A stretch of DNA of 64,000 bases, from contig NZ_JADQDF010000001.1 in assembly GCF_019263585.2 (NCBI RefSeq), positions 6,330,501-6,394,500 of the forward strand, written 5' to 3'. Below the pieces are notes generated by a model. The model was not told the origin of the DNA, searched no databases, and saw only the letters and a program-made list of their open reading frames with translations. Below are positions 16,275 through 25,026 of this stretch, in pieces; the first letter of the stretch is position 1, and each line of letters opens with the position of its first letter. The stretch comes from Pseudonocardia oceani (lineage in GTDB: Bacteria > Actinomycetota > Actinomycetes > Mycobacteriales > Pseudonocardiaceae). Position numbers and translations under genes: made by a program.

Positions 16275-18221
16275 ATGGGCGCCCCCGGCGCGGTTACCGT
16301 CGGTGCGGTGACCCGCACGAGCCCTTTCGTCTCCGACGTCCCCACCGCCGAGGCGACGGCGGCGTGGCGGGCGGCGTGCGCGGCGGCCGGGTGCCCGGAG
16401 CGGACGGGCACCGAGCAGGTGCCGGTGGCCGGCGCCGTCGGGCGCGTCCTCGCCGAGCCGGTGTGGGCGCTGCGCTCCTCTCCCGCCTTCGACTCGGCCG
16501 CGATGGACGGGATCGCGGTCCGCGCGGCCGACACGGTGGGCGCCGCCGACACCACGCCGGTGCTGCTCGCCGACTTCGCCGTCGTCGACACGGGCGACCC
16601 GATGCCCGCGGGCTACGACGCCGTGGTGATGCGCGAGCACGTGCACCACACCGCCGACGGGCGCGCCGAGCTGCGCGCCGCCGTGCCGCCCTACGAGCAC
16701 GTGCGCTCGATCGGCGAGGACATCAGCGCCACGGAGCTGCTGCTCCCGGCCGGGCACCGGATGCGGCCCGTCGACATCGCGGCGGCCGCGGCGGCGGGGG
16801 CCGTGGCGCCGACGGTGCACCGCAGGCCGCACGTGGTGGTGATCCCGACCGGCGACGAGATCCGCCCGGTCGGCAGCGAGCCCGGCCCGGGCGAGATCCT
16901 CGACACCAACTCGATCATGTTGGTCGCGCAGGCCCGCGAGGCCGGGTGCACGGCCGCGGCGACGGAGATCGTCCCGGACGACCCGGAGCGGATCACCGCG
17001 GCGCTGCGCGCGGCCGCGGAGGACGCCGACCTCGTCGTGCTCGTCGCCGGGTCCAGCGCCGGGCGCGACGACCACACCGCCCGCGTCGTCGCCGGGGCCG
17101 GGACGCTGGCCGTGCACGGGGTGGCGGTGCGGCCCGGGCACCCGGTCGTCCTGGGCGCGGTCGACGGCGGCACCCCCGTCCTCGGGGCACCCGGCTACCC
17201 CGTGTCGGCCGCGCTGACGTTCGAGATCTTCGCCCTGCCGCTGCTCGCCGCGCTGGAGGGCGCCGCCCCGCGCGAGCGCCCCTCGACGACCGCCCGCCTC
17301 GCGCGCAAGCTGGCCTCGGCGATCGGCTCCGACGACTGGGTCCGCGTGCGGCTGGGCCGCGTCGGCGGCGAGGTCGTCGCCACCCCGCTGCCGCGCGGCG
17401 CCGGGGTGCTCACCTCGCTGGTGCGCGCCGACGGCCTGCTCGTCGTGCCGGCCGGGGTGGAGGGCCACCACGCGGGCGAGCGGGTGCGGGTCGAGCTGCT
17501 GCGCGGGCTCGCGGAGATCGCGCGCACGATCGTCGCCATCGGCTCGCACGACCTGGTCCTCGACATGGCCTCGTCCGCCCTGCGCTCCGCCGACCCGCTG
17601 CTCACGCTCGCCTCGTCCAACGTCGGGTCGCTCGGCGGGCTGGTCGCGCTGCGCGACGGCCTGTGCCACCTCGCCGGGTCGCACCTGCTCGACCCCGCGA
17701 CCGGCACCTACACGCTGCCCTACGTCGACCGCCTGCTCGGCGACCTCGACGTCGCCGTCGTCCGCCTCGTGCACCGCGACCAGGGCCTGATCGTCGCGCC
17801 GGGCAACCCCCTGGGGCTGACCGGGATCGACGACCTGGTCCGCCCGGGCCTGCGCTACGTCAACCGCCAGCGCGGCGCCGGCACCCGCGCCCTGCTCGAC
17901 CACGAGCTGGGCGCGCGCGGCGTCGACCCGTCGGCGGTGCCGGGCTACGCCCGCGAGGAGCACACGCACCTCGCCGTGGCCGCCGCGGTCGCCGCCGGGC
18001 GCGCCGACGCCGGGCTCGGCATCCTGGCCGCCGCCCGCGCGTTCGGGCTGGACTTCGTGCCGGTCGCGCAGGAGCCCTACGACCTGGTGGTCCGCGCCGA
18101 CGCGCTGGACGACCCGCTGCTCGCGCCGCTGTGGGCGCTGCTCGACGACCCGGCGTTCCGGGGTGGGATCGAGGCCCTCGGTGGGTACTCGTGCGTGGAG
18201 ACGGGGAGAAGGGTGCGCTGA
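16275..18221 (+). CDS. MoeA-like protein fused to a periplasmic-binding-protein-like (LysR-substrate type) domain
   Basis: 648 aa. Residues 1 to about 415 are MoeA-like (FDSAAMDGIAVRAAD, MPAGYDAVVMREHV, PTGDEIRP, VAGSSAGRDDHT, RPGHPVVLG...GAPGYPVSAAL). Residues about 430-648 are a PBP-like ligand-binding domain (SSNVGSLGGLVALRDG, GLRYVNRQRGAGTRALLDHEL, and a terminal region with HTHLAVAAAVAAGRADAGLGI). This architecture is known in MoeA/LysR-PBP proteins of other bacteria and archaea; its ligand is unproven. GTG at 16308 is an alternative start. The stop overlaps the fdhD start by one base. Confidence 0.87.
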   Translation: MGAPGAVTVGAVTRTSPFVSDVPTAEATAAWRAACAAAGCPERTGTEQVPVAGAVGRVLAEPVWALRSSPAFDSAAMDGIAVRAADTVGAADTTPVLLADFAVVDTGDPMPAGYDAVVMREHVHHTADGRAELRAAVPPYEHVRSIGEDISATELLLPAGHRMRPVDIAAAAAAGAVAPTVHRRPHVVVIPTGDEIRPVGSEPGPGEILDTNSIMLVAQAREAGCTAAATEIVPDDPERITAALRAAAEDADLVVLVAGSSAGRDDHTARVVAGAGTLAVHGVAVRPGHPVVLGAVDGGTPVLGAPGYPVSAALTFEIFALPLLAALEGAAPRERPSTTARLARKLASAIGSDDWVRVRLGRVGGEVVATPLPRGAGVLTSLVRADGLLVVPAGVEGHHAGERVRVELLRGLAEIARTIVAIGSHDLVLDMASSALRSADPLLTLASSNVGSLGGLVALRDGLCHLAGSHLLDPATGTYTLPYVDRLLGDLDVAVVRLVHRDQGLIVAPGNPLGLTGIDDLVRPGLRYVNRQRGAGTRALLDHELGARGVDPSAVPGYAREEHTHLAVAAAVAAGRADAGLGILAAARAFGLDFVPVAQEPYDLVVRADALDDPLLAPLWALLDDPAFRGGIEALGGYSCVETGRRVR

Positions 18222-19057
18222 TGGGGCGATTGAGCGTCCGCAGGCCGGTCGTGCGGATCGGGCCGGGCGGCGCGAAGCGCGCGCTCGACACCCTCGCCGC
18301 CGAGGAGCCGCTCGAGCTGCGCGTCGACGGGAAGCCGCTGTCGGTCACGATGCGCACACCCGGGCACGACGTCGAGCTCGCGCACGGGTTCCTGCTCACC
18401 GAGGGCGTGCTCGGTTCGGCGTCCGACGTGGTCACCGCGCGCTACTGCGATTCCTTCGACGGCCGCCCGGGGGAGGATCGGGGCCGCAACACCTACAACG
18501 TCCTCGACGTGGCGCTGGCCCCCGGCGTCGAGCCACCGGACGCGAGCCTGGAGCGCAACTTCTACACGACCTCGTCGTGCGGGGTGTGCGGCAAGGCGAG
18601 CCTCGACGCGGTGCGGCTCAAGACCCGCTTCTCCCCCGCCGCCGACCCGCTGGCGGTCACGCCCGCCGTGCTCAGCACGCTGCCCGACGCCCTGCGCGGC
18701 GCGCAGAAGCTGTTCGACTCCACCGGCGGCCTGCACGGCGCCGGCCTGTTCACCGCCGACGGGGAGCTGCTCGTGGCGCGCGAGGACGTCGGCCGGCACA
18801 ACGCCGTCGACAAGGTGCTCGGCTGGGCGCTGCTGAAGGACCGCGTGCCCGCCGCCGGCACGGTGCTCATGGTGTCGGGCCGGGCGTCGTTCGAGCTGGT
18901 CCAGAAGGCCGTGATGGCCGGGGTGCCGCTGCTCAGCGCGGTGTCGGCGCCCAGCTCGCTCGCCGTCGAGCTGGCCCAGGACGCAGGCGTCACGCTCGTC
19001 GGGTTCCTGCGCGGGGAGACGATGAACGTCTACAGCCACGACGCCCGCGTGACCTGA
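18221..19057 (+). CDS. fdhD: Formate dehydrogenase accessory sulfurtransferase FdhD
   Basis: 278 aa. FdhD carries sulfur from a cysteine desulfurase to the Mo-bisPGD cofactor, which formate dehydrogenase needs for activity. The C120-x-x-C123 motif (TSSCGVCGK), EDVGRHNAVDKVLGWAL and MVSGRASFELVQKA are diagnostic. The ATG shares its A with the TGA of the preceding gene, which shows tight coupling. Its position at the end of the operon explains how the formate dehydrogenase is matured. Confidence 0.94.
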   Translation: MGRLSVRRPVVRIGPGGAKRALDTLAAEEPLELRVDGKPLSVTMRTPGHDVELAHGFLLTEGVLGSASDVVTARYCDSFDGRPGEDRGRNTYNVLDVALAPGVEPPDASLERNFYTTSSCGVCGKASLDAVRLKTRFSPAADPLAVTPAVLSTLPDALRGAQKLFDSTGGLHGAGLFTADGELLVAREDVGRHNAVDKVLGWALLKDRVPAAGTVLMVSGRASFELVQKAVMAGVPLLSAVSAPSSLAVELAQDAGVTLVGFLRGETMNVYSHDARVT

Positions 19058-19096
19058 GCCCGGGCCCGCGGCCGCACCTGCGACGATGACCCCGGT

Positions 19097-19112
19097 GGTG
19101 CCGGTCGGCACC
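19097..19112. promoter_or_regulatory. 16-bp palindrome upstream of the LacI regulator gene
   Basis: GGTGCCG-GT-CGGCACC lies 19 nt before the regulator ATG. It differs from the GTGAGAGCGCTCTCAC operators downstream, so it may be a separate control site or a hairpin after fdhD. Confidence 0.3.
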
Positions 19113-19131
19113 TGTGCGGACCGGAGGACGG

Positions 19132-20163
19132 ATGTCGGGGCGGGACGGGCGCGGCGCGCCCACGCTGGAGTCGGTCGCGGCGCTGGCCGGGGTGTCGCGG
19201 GCGACCGCGGGCCGGGTGCTGTCGGGGTCGACCAAGGTCGGTCCGCGGGCGCGCGACGCCGTGCTGGCCGCCGCCGCCGAGCTGCACTACGTCACCAACC
19301 GGGCCGCACGCTCGCTCATGACGCGGCGCAGCGACTCGATCGCGTTCGTCGTCGCGGAGTCCGAGGACCGGTTCTTCGCCGACCCCTACTTCTCGCAGGT
19401 CCTGCACGGGGCGCACGCCGTCGTCGCCCGCCACGACATGCAGCTCGTGTTCGCCGTGGTCAGCGGCGACGACACCGAGCGCCAGCGCTTCGAGCGCTTC
19501 GCGCTGGGCGGCCACCTCGACGGCGCCATCCTGGTCTCCCTGCACGGCGACGACCCGCTCCCCCGCCGCCTGCAGGACGCCGGCGTGCCCGTGGTGCTGT
19601 CCGGGCGGCCGTTCGCCCACCAGTCGCGCACGCCGCTCACCTACGTCGACGCCGACAACGTGGGCGGGGCGATGGCCGCCGTCCGGCTGCTCGCCCAGCA
19701 GGGCCGGCGGCGGATCGCGACGATCACCGGCCCGCTCGACATGGCCGCCTCGGTCGACCGCGTCGACGGGTTCCGGGCCGAGCTGGCCGCCCACGACGTC
19801 GTCGACGCTGGCAGCGTCGACGGCGACTTCAGCATCGTCGGGGGCCGCCGCGCGATGGCCGACCTGCTCGCCGCCGACCCCCTGATCGACGCCGTGTTCG
19901 CCGCGAACGACCTGATGGCGGTGGGTGCGCTGCAGGCGGTGCGCGAGGCGGGCAGGCGCGTGCCGGAGGACGTGGCGGTGGTCGGCTTCGACGACTCCGC
20001 GATCGCCGTCTCCGCCCAGCCCCCGCTCACGACCGTGCGCCAGCCGATGGTCGAGATGGGCCGGACGCTGGCCACGCTGCTGCTCGACCAGATCACGCAC
20101 GGCGGCGAGCCGCAGGCCCCGGTGATCCTGCCGACGGAGATCGTCCGGCGCGACTCCGCGTGA
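19132..20163 (+). CDS. LacI-family transcriptional regulator (CebR-like)
   Basis: 343 aa. N-terminal LacI helix-turn-helix (LESVAALAGVSRATAGRVLSG) at about residues 10-35, with a non-standard TAGRV in place of TVSRV in the recognition helix. A sugar-binding PBP-fold domain follows (about 65-343). ATG 19132 has GGAGGA at 19123-19128 and is preferred to the GTG at 19114. It lies directly upstream of a cello-oligosaccharide uptake operon in the order known for Streptomyces cebR-cebEFG-bglC, so it very likely represses that operon through the two operators at 20191 and 20246. Confidence 0.85.
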   Translation: MSGRDGRGAPTLESVAALAGVSRATAGRVLSGSTKVGPRARDAVLAAAAELHYVTNRAARSLMTRRSDSIAFVVAESEDRFFADPYFSQVLHGAHAVVARHDMQLVFAVVSGDDTERQRFERFALGGHLDGAILVSLHGDDPLPRRLQDAGVPVVLSGRPFAHQSRTPLTYVDADNVGGAMAAVRLLAQQGRRRIATITGPLDMAASVDRVDGFRAELAAHDVVDAGSVDGDFSIVGGRRAMADLLAADPLIDAVFAANDLMAVGALQAVREAGRRVPEDVAVVGFDDSAIAVSAQPPLTTVRQPMVEMGRTLATLLLDQITHGGEPQAPVILPTEIVRRDSA

Positions 20164-20190
20164 GCCCGCCCGTTCCCCGTCCACCGCTTC

Positions 20191-20206
20191 GTGAGAGCGC
20201 TCTCTT
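20191..20206. promoter_or_regulatory. LacI-type operator 1 (ceb operon)
   Basis: GTGAGAGCGCTCTCTT matches the palindrome GTGAGAGCGCTCTCAC at 14 of 16 positions; the inner 12 bp are perfectly symmetrical. It overlaps the upstream edge of a TTGACA at 20205-20210. Confidence 0.75.
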
Positions 20207-20210
20207 GACA
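20205..20210 (+). promoter_or_regulatory. -35 element of the ceb operon promoter
   Basis: A consensus TTGACA sits between two operators. With 17-bp spacing the -10 would be CACTCT at 20228-20233, which is poor, so the -10 position is unsure. Confidence 0.5.
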
Positions 20211-20245
20211 TCCCACCGCCAGGGGGCCACTCTCCTCCTCACGGT

Positions 20246-20261
20246 GTGAGCGCGCTCTCAC
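20246..20261. promoter_or_regulatory. LacI-type operator 2 (ceb operon)
   Basis: GTGAGCGCGCTCTCAC matches GTGAGAGCGCTCTCAC at 15 of 16 positions. Its centre is 55 bp from that of operator 1, so the pair brackets the promoter. Confidence 0.78.
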
Positions 20262-20310
20262 GAGAGACGCCCCTATCGCCGACGACGACGCCGGGCCTGG
20301 AGGACATCGC

Positions 20311-21633
20311 ATGACCACGACCCCCCGCACCACCCCGAGGAGCACTCGGGGGCGGACCGCACGCACGACCCTCGCCGCCGCGGTGGCCGGCACGCTGCTC
20401 CTCGCCGCCTGCGGCGGGGGCGGTGGCGCGGCCGCCGACGACGGCACCACCGAGCTGACCGTCAGCCTCTTCGGCACGTTCGGCTACGAGGAGCTGGGTC
20501 TGTTCGACCGCTACGAGGCCGAGCACCCCGGCGTCACCATCGCCTACGAGTCCACGCAGGGCGAGGACAAGTACTGGCCCGCGCTGCAGACGCGCCTGGC
20601 CTCGGGCAGCGGCGTCGCCGACATCCAGGGCATCGAGGTCGCGCGCATCGCCGACGTCGTCGCCAACCAGTCGCAGCTCTGGACCGACCTGCGCAACACC
20701 CCCGCCGCCGGCTCGATCGGCAACTACGTCGAGTGGAAGGAGCCGGCGGCCACCACCCCCGACGGCGCCGTCCTCGGTCTCGGCACCGACATCGGCCCGA
20801 TGGGCATCTGCTACCGCAGCGACCTGCTCGAGCAGGCCGGCCTGCCCACCGACCCCGCGGCCCTCTCGGCGCGGATGACGAGCTGGGAGGACTACGTGGC
20901 CCTGGGCCGCGAGTACCAGGCGGCCGCGCCCGAGGGCAGCGCGTGGATGGACTCCGCGGGCGGGTTCTACAACGCGATCGTCTCCACCGAGCAGACGATC
21001 TACTACGACCAGGCCGGCATCCTGGTGCACGACTCCAACCCCGCCGTCCGCGCCGCGTTCGACACCGCCGCCGCGGCCGGCCAGGCCGGGCTCACCGCGC
21101 GCCTGGAGCAGTTCGTCGACCCGGGCTGGGACGCGGGCTTCGCCTCGGGCAGCTTCGCCACCATCGCCTGCCCCTCGTGGATGATCGGCTACATCAAGGG
21201 CAAGGCCGGTGACGCCGGTTCGGGCCTGTGGAACGTCACGACGCTGCCCGGCGGCGCCGGCGGCAACTGGGGCGGCGCCTACCTGGGCATCCCCGCCTCC
21301 AGCGAGAACGTCGAGGAGGCCGCCGAGCTGATCGCCTGGCTCACCGCCCCGGAGCGCCAGGCCGAGGTCTTCGCCTCCGCCGGCAACTTCCCCTCGACGA
21401 CCGGCGGCATCGAGCTGGTCGCCGACGCGACCGACCCGTGGTTCAACGGCGCCCCGATCGGCGAGATCTTCTCCACCTCCACGGCCAACGCCCCGGTCCA
21501 GATCCTCGGCCCGGAGGACGGCGTCATCAAGAGCGCGATGGTGGAGGCCCTGCTGTCGGTGGAGGCCAACGGCGTCGCGCCGGCCGAGGCCTGGAACGCC
21601 GCCCTGAGCACCGTCTCGAACCAGGTGAGCTGA
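20311..21633 (+). CDS. Sugar ABC transporter substrate-binding lipoprotein (CebE-like)
   Basis: 440 aa. A twin-Arg-like basic N-terminus is followed by a hydrophobic stretch and the lipobox LLLAACGG, so the protein is lipid-anchored outside the membrane. The mature part is an extracellular solute-binding protein of the maltose/cellobiose class. A GGAGG lies 7 nt before the ATG. It is first in an operon with two permeases and a beta-glucosidase. The substrate is inferred as cellobiose or other beta-glucosides from context alone. No ATPase is encoded here, so a shared MsiK-type ATPase elsewhere must energise the importer. Confidence 0.87.
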   Translation: MTTTPRTTPRSTRGRTARTTLAAAVAGTLLLAACGGGGGAAADDGTTELTVSLFGTFGYEELGLFDRYEAEHPGVTIAYESTQGEDKYWPALQTRLASGSGVADIQGIEVARIADVVANQSQLWTDLRNTPAAGSIGNYVEWKEPAATTPDGAVLGLGTDIGPMGICYRSDLLEQAGLPTDPAALSARMTSWEDYVALGREYQAAAPEGSAWMDSAGGFYNAIVSTEQTIYYDQAGILVHDSNPAVRAAFDTAAAAGQAGLTARLEQFVDPGWDAGFASGSFATIACPSWMIGYIKGKAGDAGSGLWNVTTLPGGAGGNWGGAYLGIPASSENVEEAAELIAWLTAPERQAEVFASAGNFPSTTGGIELVADATDPWFNGAPIGEIFSTSTANAPVQILGPEDGVIKSAMVEALLSVEANGVAPAEAWNAALSTVSNQVS

Positions 21634-21638
21634 CGTCG

Positions 21639-22607
21639 GTGTCGATCTCCACCCCCGCACGCCCGGTCCCCGGGGAGCGCACGCCGCCCCCGGGGTCCGG
21701 GACCCCACGCCGCTCCTGGCGCACCCGGCTGTTCCAGGCCGAGGAGCGCACCGCGCCGTATGTCTACGTGGCCCCGTTCTTCCTGCTCTTCGCCGCGTTC
21801 GGCCTGTTCCCGCTGATCTACACGGCCTGGATCAGCCTGCACTCCTACAAGCTCGGCTCCGAGATGGACTGGCTGGGCCTGGACAACTACGTCTGGCTGT
21901 TCTCCAACCCCGACTTCTACAACTCGCTGTGGAAGACCTTCACCATCGGCGTCCTCTCGACGGTGCCGCAGCTCATGATCGCCCTGGGCCTCGCGCACCT
22001 GCTGAACTACCGGATGCGGGGCCGCACGTTCTTCCGCGTCGCGATGATCATGCCTTACGCCACCTCGGTGGCGGCCGCGGCGCTGGTCTTCGCCCAGCTG
22101 TTCGGTCGTGACGCGGGCGCCGTCAACTGGCTGCTCGGTGTCATCGGGGTCGACGCGGTCGACTGGCGCAACGGCGACTGGACCGCGCAGCTCGCCATCT
22201 CGGTCATCGTCATCTGGCGCTGGACGGGCTACAACGCGCTGATCTACCTGGCCGGCATGCAGTCGATCAGCCAGGACCTCTACGAGGCCGCCGCGCTCGA
22301 CGGGGCCAGCCGCTGGCAGCAGTTCCGCCACGTCACGCTGCCCGGGCTGCGCCCGACGATCCTGTTCACCGTCGTCGTCTCGACGATCGGCGCGAGCCAG
22401 CTCTTCGGCGAGCCGCTGATCTTCGGCGGCGGCCAGCCCGACGGCGGGGCGCTGGGCCAGTACCAGACGCTGGGCCTGTTCATGTACCAGCAGGGCTGGA
22501 CCTACGGCAGCCTCGGCCGCGCCGCCACCGTCGCCTGGGTGACGTTCCTGGTGATCATCGTGCTGGTGCTGGTCAACACCGCGATCACGAAGCGGAGGCG
22601 GACGTGA
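21639..22607 (+). CDS. Sugar ABC transporter permease 1 (CebF-like)
   Basis: 322 aa from a GTG 5 nt after the lipoprotein stop. About six membrane segments follow a 45-residue Pro/Arg-rich N-terminal tail. The ATPase-docking EAA loop is present (EAAALDGASRWQQFRHVTLP). MalF/CebF-type inner-membrane permease. It overlaps the next permease gene by 4 nt (GTGA). Confidence 0.9.
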   Translation: MSISTPARPVPGERTPPPGSGTPRRSWRTRLFQAEERTAPYVYVAPFFLLFAAFGLFPLIYTAWISLHSYKLGSEMDWLGLDNYVWLFSNPDFYNSLWKTFTIGVLSTVPQLMIALGLAHLLNYRMRGRTFFRVAMIMPYATSVAAAALVFAQLFGRDAGAVNWLLGVIGVDAVDWRNGDWTAQLAISVIVIWRWTGYNALIYLAGMQSISQDLYEAAALDGASRWQQFRHVTLPGLRPTILFTVVVSTIGASQLFGEPLIFGGGQPDGGALGQYQTLGLFMYQQGWTYGSLGRAATVAWVTFLVIIVLVLVNTAITKRRRT

Positions 22608-23491
22608 CCGCCACCCTCGAACGCCCGCCGGTGACCGTCGTGCCGCCCGCGTCCTCGCGCAGGCGGCTGCGGCGCAACGACTCCGCGGGCGGACTCACCT
22701 ACGTCCTGCTCGCGCTCACCGCGTTCGTCTTCCTCGTCCCCTTCTACTACATGATCGTCGCGGCCAGCCGGCCGATGGCGGAGATGAACCAGACCCCACC
22801 GCCGCTGCTGCCGGGCCCGGACCTGTGGTCCAACGTCGTCAAGGCGATCGAGTCGCAGGACATCGGGCTGGCCCTGATGAACTCGACGATCGTCTCGGGC
22901 GTCATCACCGTCAGCACGGTCCTGCTGTGCACGCTCGCCGGGTTCGCGTTCGCCAAGATGCGCTTCCGCGGCCGCGGGGTGCTGTTCGCGGTCGCGCTCG
23001 GCACGATGATGATCCCGCCGAGCCTGGGGGTCGTGCCGCTCTACGCGCTCATGGCCGACCTCGGCCTGGCGGGCGAGCTCAGCTCGGTGATCCTGCCGTC
23101 GCTGGTAGCCGCGTTCGGCGTGTTCTTCATGCGCCAGTACCTGATCCAGACGCTGCCCGACGAGCTGCTGGACGCGGCCAAGGTCGACGGCGCCACGTCG
23201 CTGCGGACCTTCTGGTCGATCGTCCTGCCGATCGCCCGCCCAGGCATGGCGGTGCTCGCGATGCTCACGTTCATGACGGCCTGGAACGACTTCTTCTGGC
23301 CCGTCATCACGCTCAACTCCTCCAACCCCACCGTGCAGGTGGCCCTCAACAACCTCGGCAGCGGGTACGTCCCGGACACCTCGGTGATCATGGCGGGCAC
23401 GCTCGTCGGGACGCTGCCGGTGATCGTGGTCTTCCTGCTGCTGGGCCGTCAGATCGTCGGCGGCATCATCGCCGGCGCCGTGAAGGGATGA
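22604..23491 (+). CDS. Sugar ABC transporter permease 2 (CebG-like)
   Basis: 295 aa, six predicted membrane segments, MalG/CebG type. The EAA loop reads DAAKVDGATSLRTFWSIVLP. The GTG start overlaps the stop of permease 1, and its own stop overlaps the ATG of the beta-glucosidase, so the operon is translationally coupled throughout. Confidence 0.9.
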   Translation: MTATLERPPVTVVPPASSRRRLRRNDSAGGLTYVLLALTAFVFLVPFYYMIVAASRPMAEMNQTPPPLLPGPDLWSNVVKAIESQDIGLALMNSTIVSGVITVSTVLLCTLAGFAFAKMRFRGRGVLFAVALGTMMIPPSLGVVPLYALMADLGLAGELSSVILPSLVAAFGVFFMRQYLIQTLPDELLDAAKVDGATSLRTFWSIVLPIARPGMAVLAMLTFMTAWNDFFWPVITLNSSNPTVQVALNNLGSGYVPDTSVIMAGTLVGTLPVIVVFLLLGRQIVGGIIAGAVKG

Positions 23492-24975
23492 CCGGTGTGA
23501 CCACCACGCAAGCCCAGCCCACCACGCAAGCCCAGCCCACCACGCAAGCGCAGCCCACGACCCTGCCGCTCACGTTCCCGCCCGGGTTCCTCTGGGGCTC
23601 GGCCACCGCGGCGTACCAGATCGAGGGCGCCGTCGCGGAGGGCGGGCGCACCCCGTCGATCTGGGACACCTACGCCCACACGCCCGGCCGGATCGCGGGC
23701 GGCGACACCGGGGACGTCGCCGACGACCACTACCACCGCTTCCGCGACGACGTCGCGCTGATGAAGCGGCTGGGCCTCACGTCCTACCGGTTCTCGGTGT
23801 CGTGGTCGCGGATCACGCCGCAGGTCACCGCCGACGGGCTCGGGCCGGTCAATCCGGAGGGGCTGGCGTTCTACTCCGACCTGGTCGACGCGCTGCTGGC
23901 CGCGGGCATCACCCCGGCCGTCACGCTCTACCACTGGGACCTGCCGCAGGCCCTGGAGGACGCGGGCGGCTGGGCGACGCGCAGCACGGCGGAGCGCTTC
24001 GGCGAGTACGCCGGGGTCGTGGCCGCCGCGCTGGGTGACCGCGTGCGGCTGTTCATCACGCTCAACGAGCCGTGGTGCACCGCCTACCTCGGCTACGCCA
24101 GCGGGGTCCACGCGCCGGGCCGGACCGAGGACGTCGCCGCGCTCGCCGCGGTGCACCACCTCAACCTGGCCCACGGCCTCGGCGCGGCCGCGGTCCGCCG
24201 TGCCGTGCCCGACGCGCGGGTGTCGATCAGCCTCAACCTGGTGTGGGTGCGGCCGGAGACCACCTCGGCCCGCGACGTCGACGCCGCCCGCCGCGTCGAC
24301 GGCCTGCAGAACCGGGTCTTCCTCGACCCCCTCCTGCACGGCACCTACCCCTCCGACGTCCTCGTCGACACCGCGGGCGTCACCGACTGGGGGTTCATCC
24401 GGCCCGGCGACCTCGAGGTCATCGTGGCGGGGGGCGTCGACGTGCTCGGCGTCAACTACTACTCCCCCACCGTCGTGCGGCACTGGACGCGCGAGCGGCC
24501 CAAGGAGTACGCCGACGGCCACGGGGACGGGGCGGCGAGCCCGTGGATCGCGTGCGAGGACGTCGAGTTCCCGCGCCGCCCGGGCCGCAAGACCGACATG
24601 GGCTGGGGCATCGACCCCCGCGGCATGACCGAGCTGCTGGTCCGGATGGCGCGCGAGCACCCGGGTCTGGATCTGATGGTCACCGAGAACGGGGCCGCCT
24701 TCCCCGACGTCGTGGGGGCCGACGGCCGCGTCGCCGACCCGGACCGCCGCGAGTACCTGCGCACCCACATCGCCGCCGTGCACGCCGCCATCGCCGCGGG
24801 GGCGCCGGTGATCGGCTACTGCGTGTGGTCGCTGCTCGACAACTTCGAGTGGGCCTGGGGGTACGGCAAGCGCTTCGGGATCGTGCACGTCGACTACGAC
24901 ACCCAGGAGCGCACGGTCAAGGACAGCGCGCTGTTCTACGCCGACGTGATCCGGGCGAACGCGGTCCAGCCCTGA
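23488..24975 (+). CDS. Glycoside hydrolase family 1 beta-glucosidase (BglC-like)
   Basis: 495 aa, no signal peptide; it would cleave imported cello-oligosaccharides in the cytoplasm. GH1 features: PPGFLWGSATAAYQIEGAV near the N-terminus, acid/base E194 (LNEPW), nucleophile E400 (VTENG) and the C-terminal WSLLDNFEWAWGYGKRFG. The first 25 or so residues contain three copies of a TTQAQP hexapeptide from an 18-bp DNA repeat, which precedes the barrel and is unlikely to matter for catalysis. The ATG overlaps the upstream stop. Confidence 0.92.
   Translation: MTGVTTTQAQPTTQAQPTTQAQPTTLPLTFPPGFLWGSATAAYQIEGAVAEGGRTPSIWDTYAHTPGRIAGGDTGDVADDHYHRFRDDVALMKRLGLTSYRFSVSWSRITPQVTADGLGPVNPEGLAFYSDLVDALLAAGITPAVTLYHWDLPQALEDAGGWATRSTAERFGEYAGVVAAALGDRVRLFITLNEPWCTAYLGYASGVHAPGRTEDVAALAAVHHLNLAHGLGAAAVRRAVPDARVSISLNLVWVRPETTSARDVDAARRVDGLQNRVFLDPLLHGTYPSDVLVDTAGVTDWGFIRPGDLEVIVAGGVDVLGVNYYSPTVVRHWTRERPKEYADGHGDGAASPWIACEDVEFPRRPGRKTDMGWGIDPRGMTELLVRMAREHPGLDLMVTENGAAFPDVVGADGRVADPDRREYLRTHIAAVHAAIAAGAPVIGYCVWSLLDNFEWAWGYGKRFGIVHVDYDTQERTVKDSALFYADVIRANAVQP
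23503..23556 (+). repeat. Three tandem copies of an 18-bp unit inside the GH1 gene
   Basis: ACCACGCAAGCCCAGCCC at 23503-23520, 23521-23538 and 23539-23556; the third copy has one substitution. In frame, it encodes TTQAQP repeats and could change copy number by slippage without a frameshift. Confidence 0.9.
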
Positions 24976-25026
24976 TCGCCCCCGCGCTGCGCCGGTGGCC
25001 CCTGGTGGGTGGGCCACCGGCGCGGT

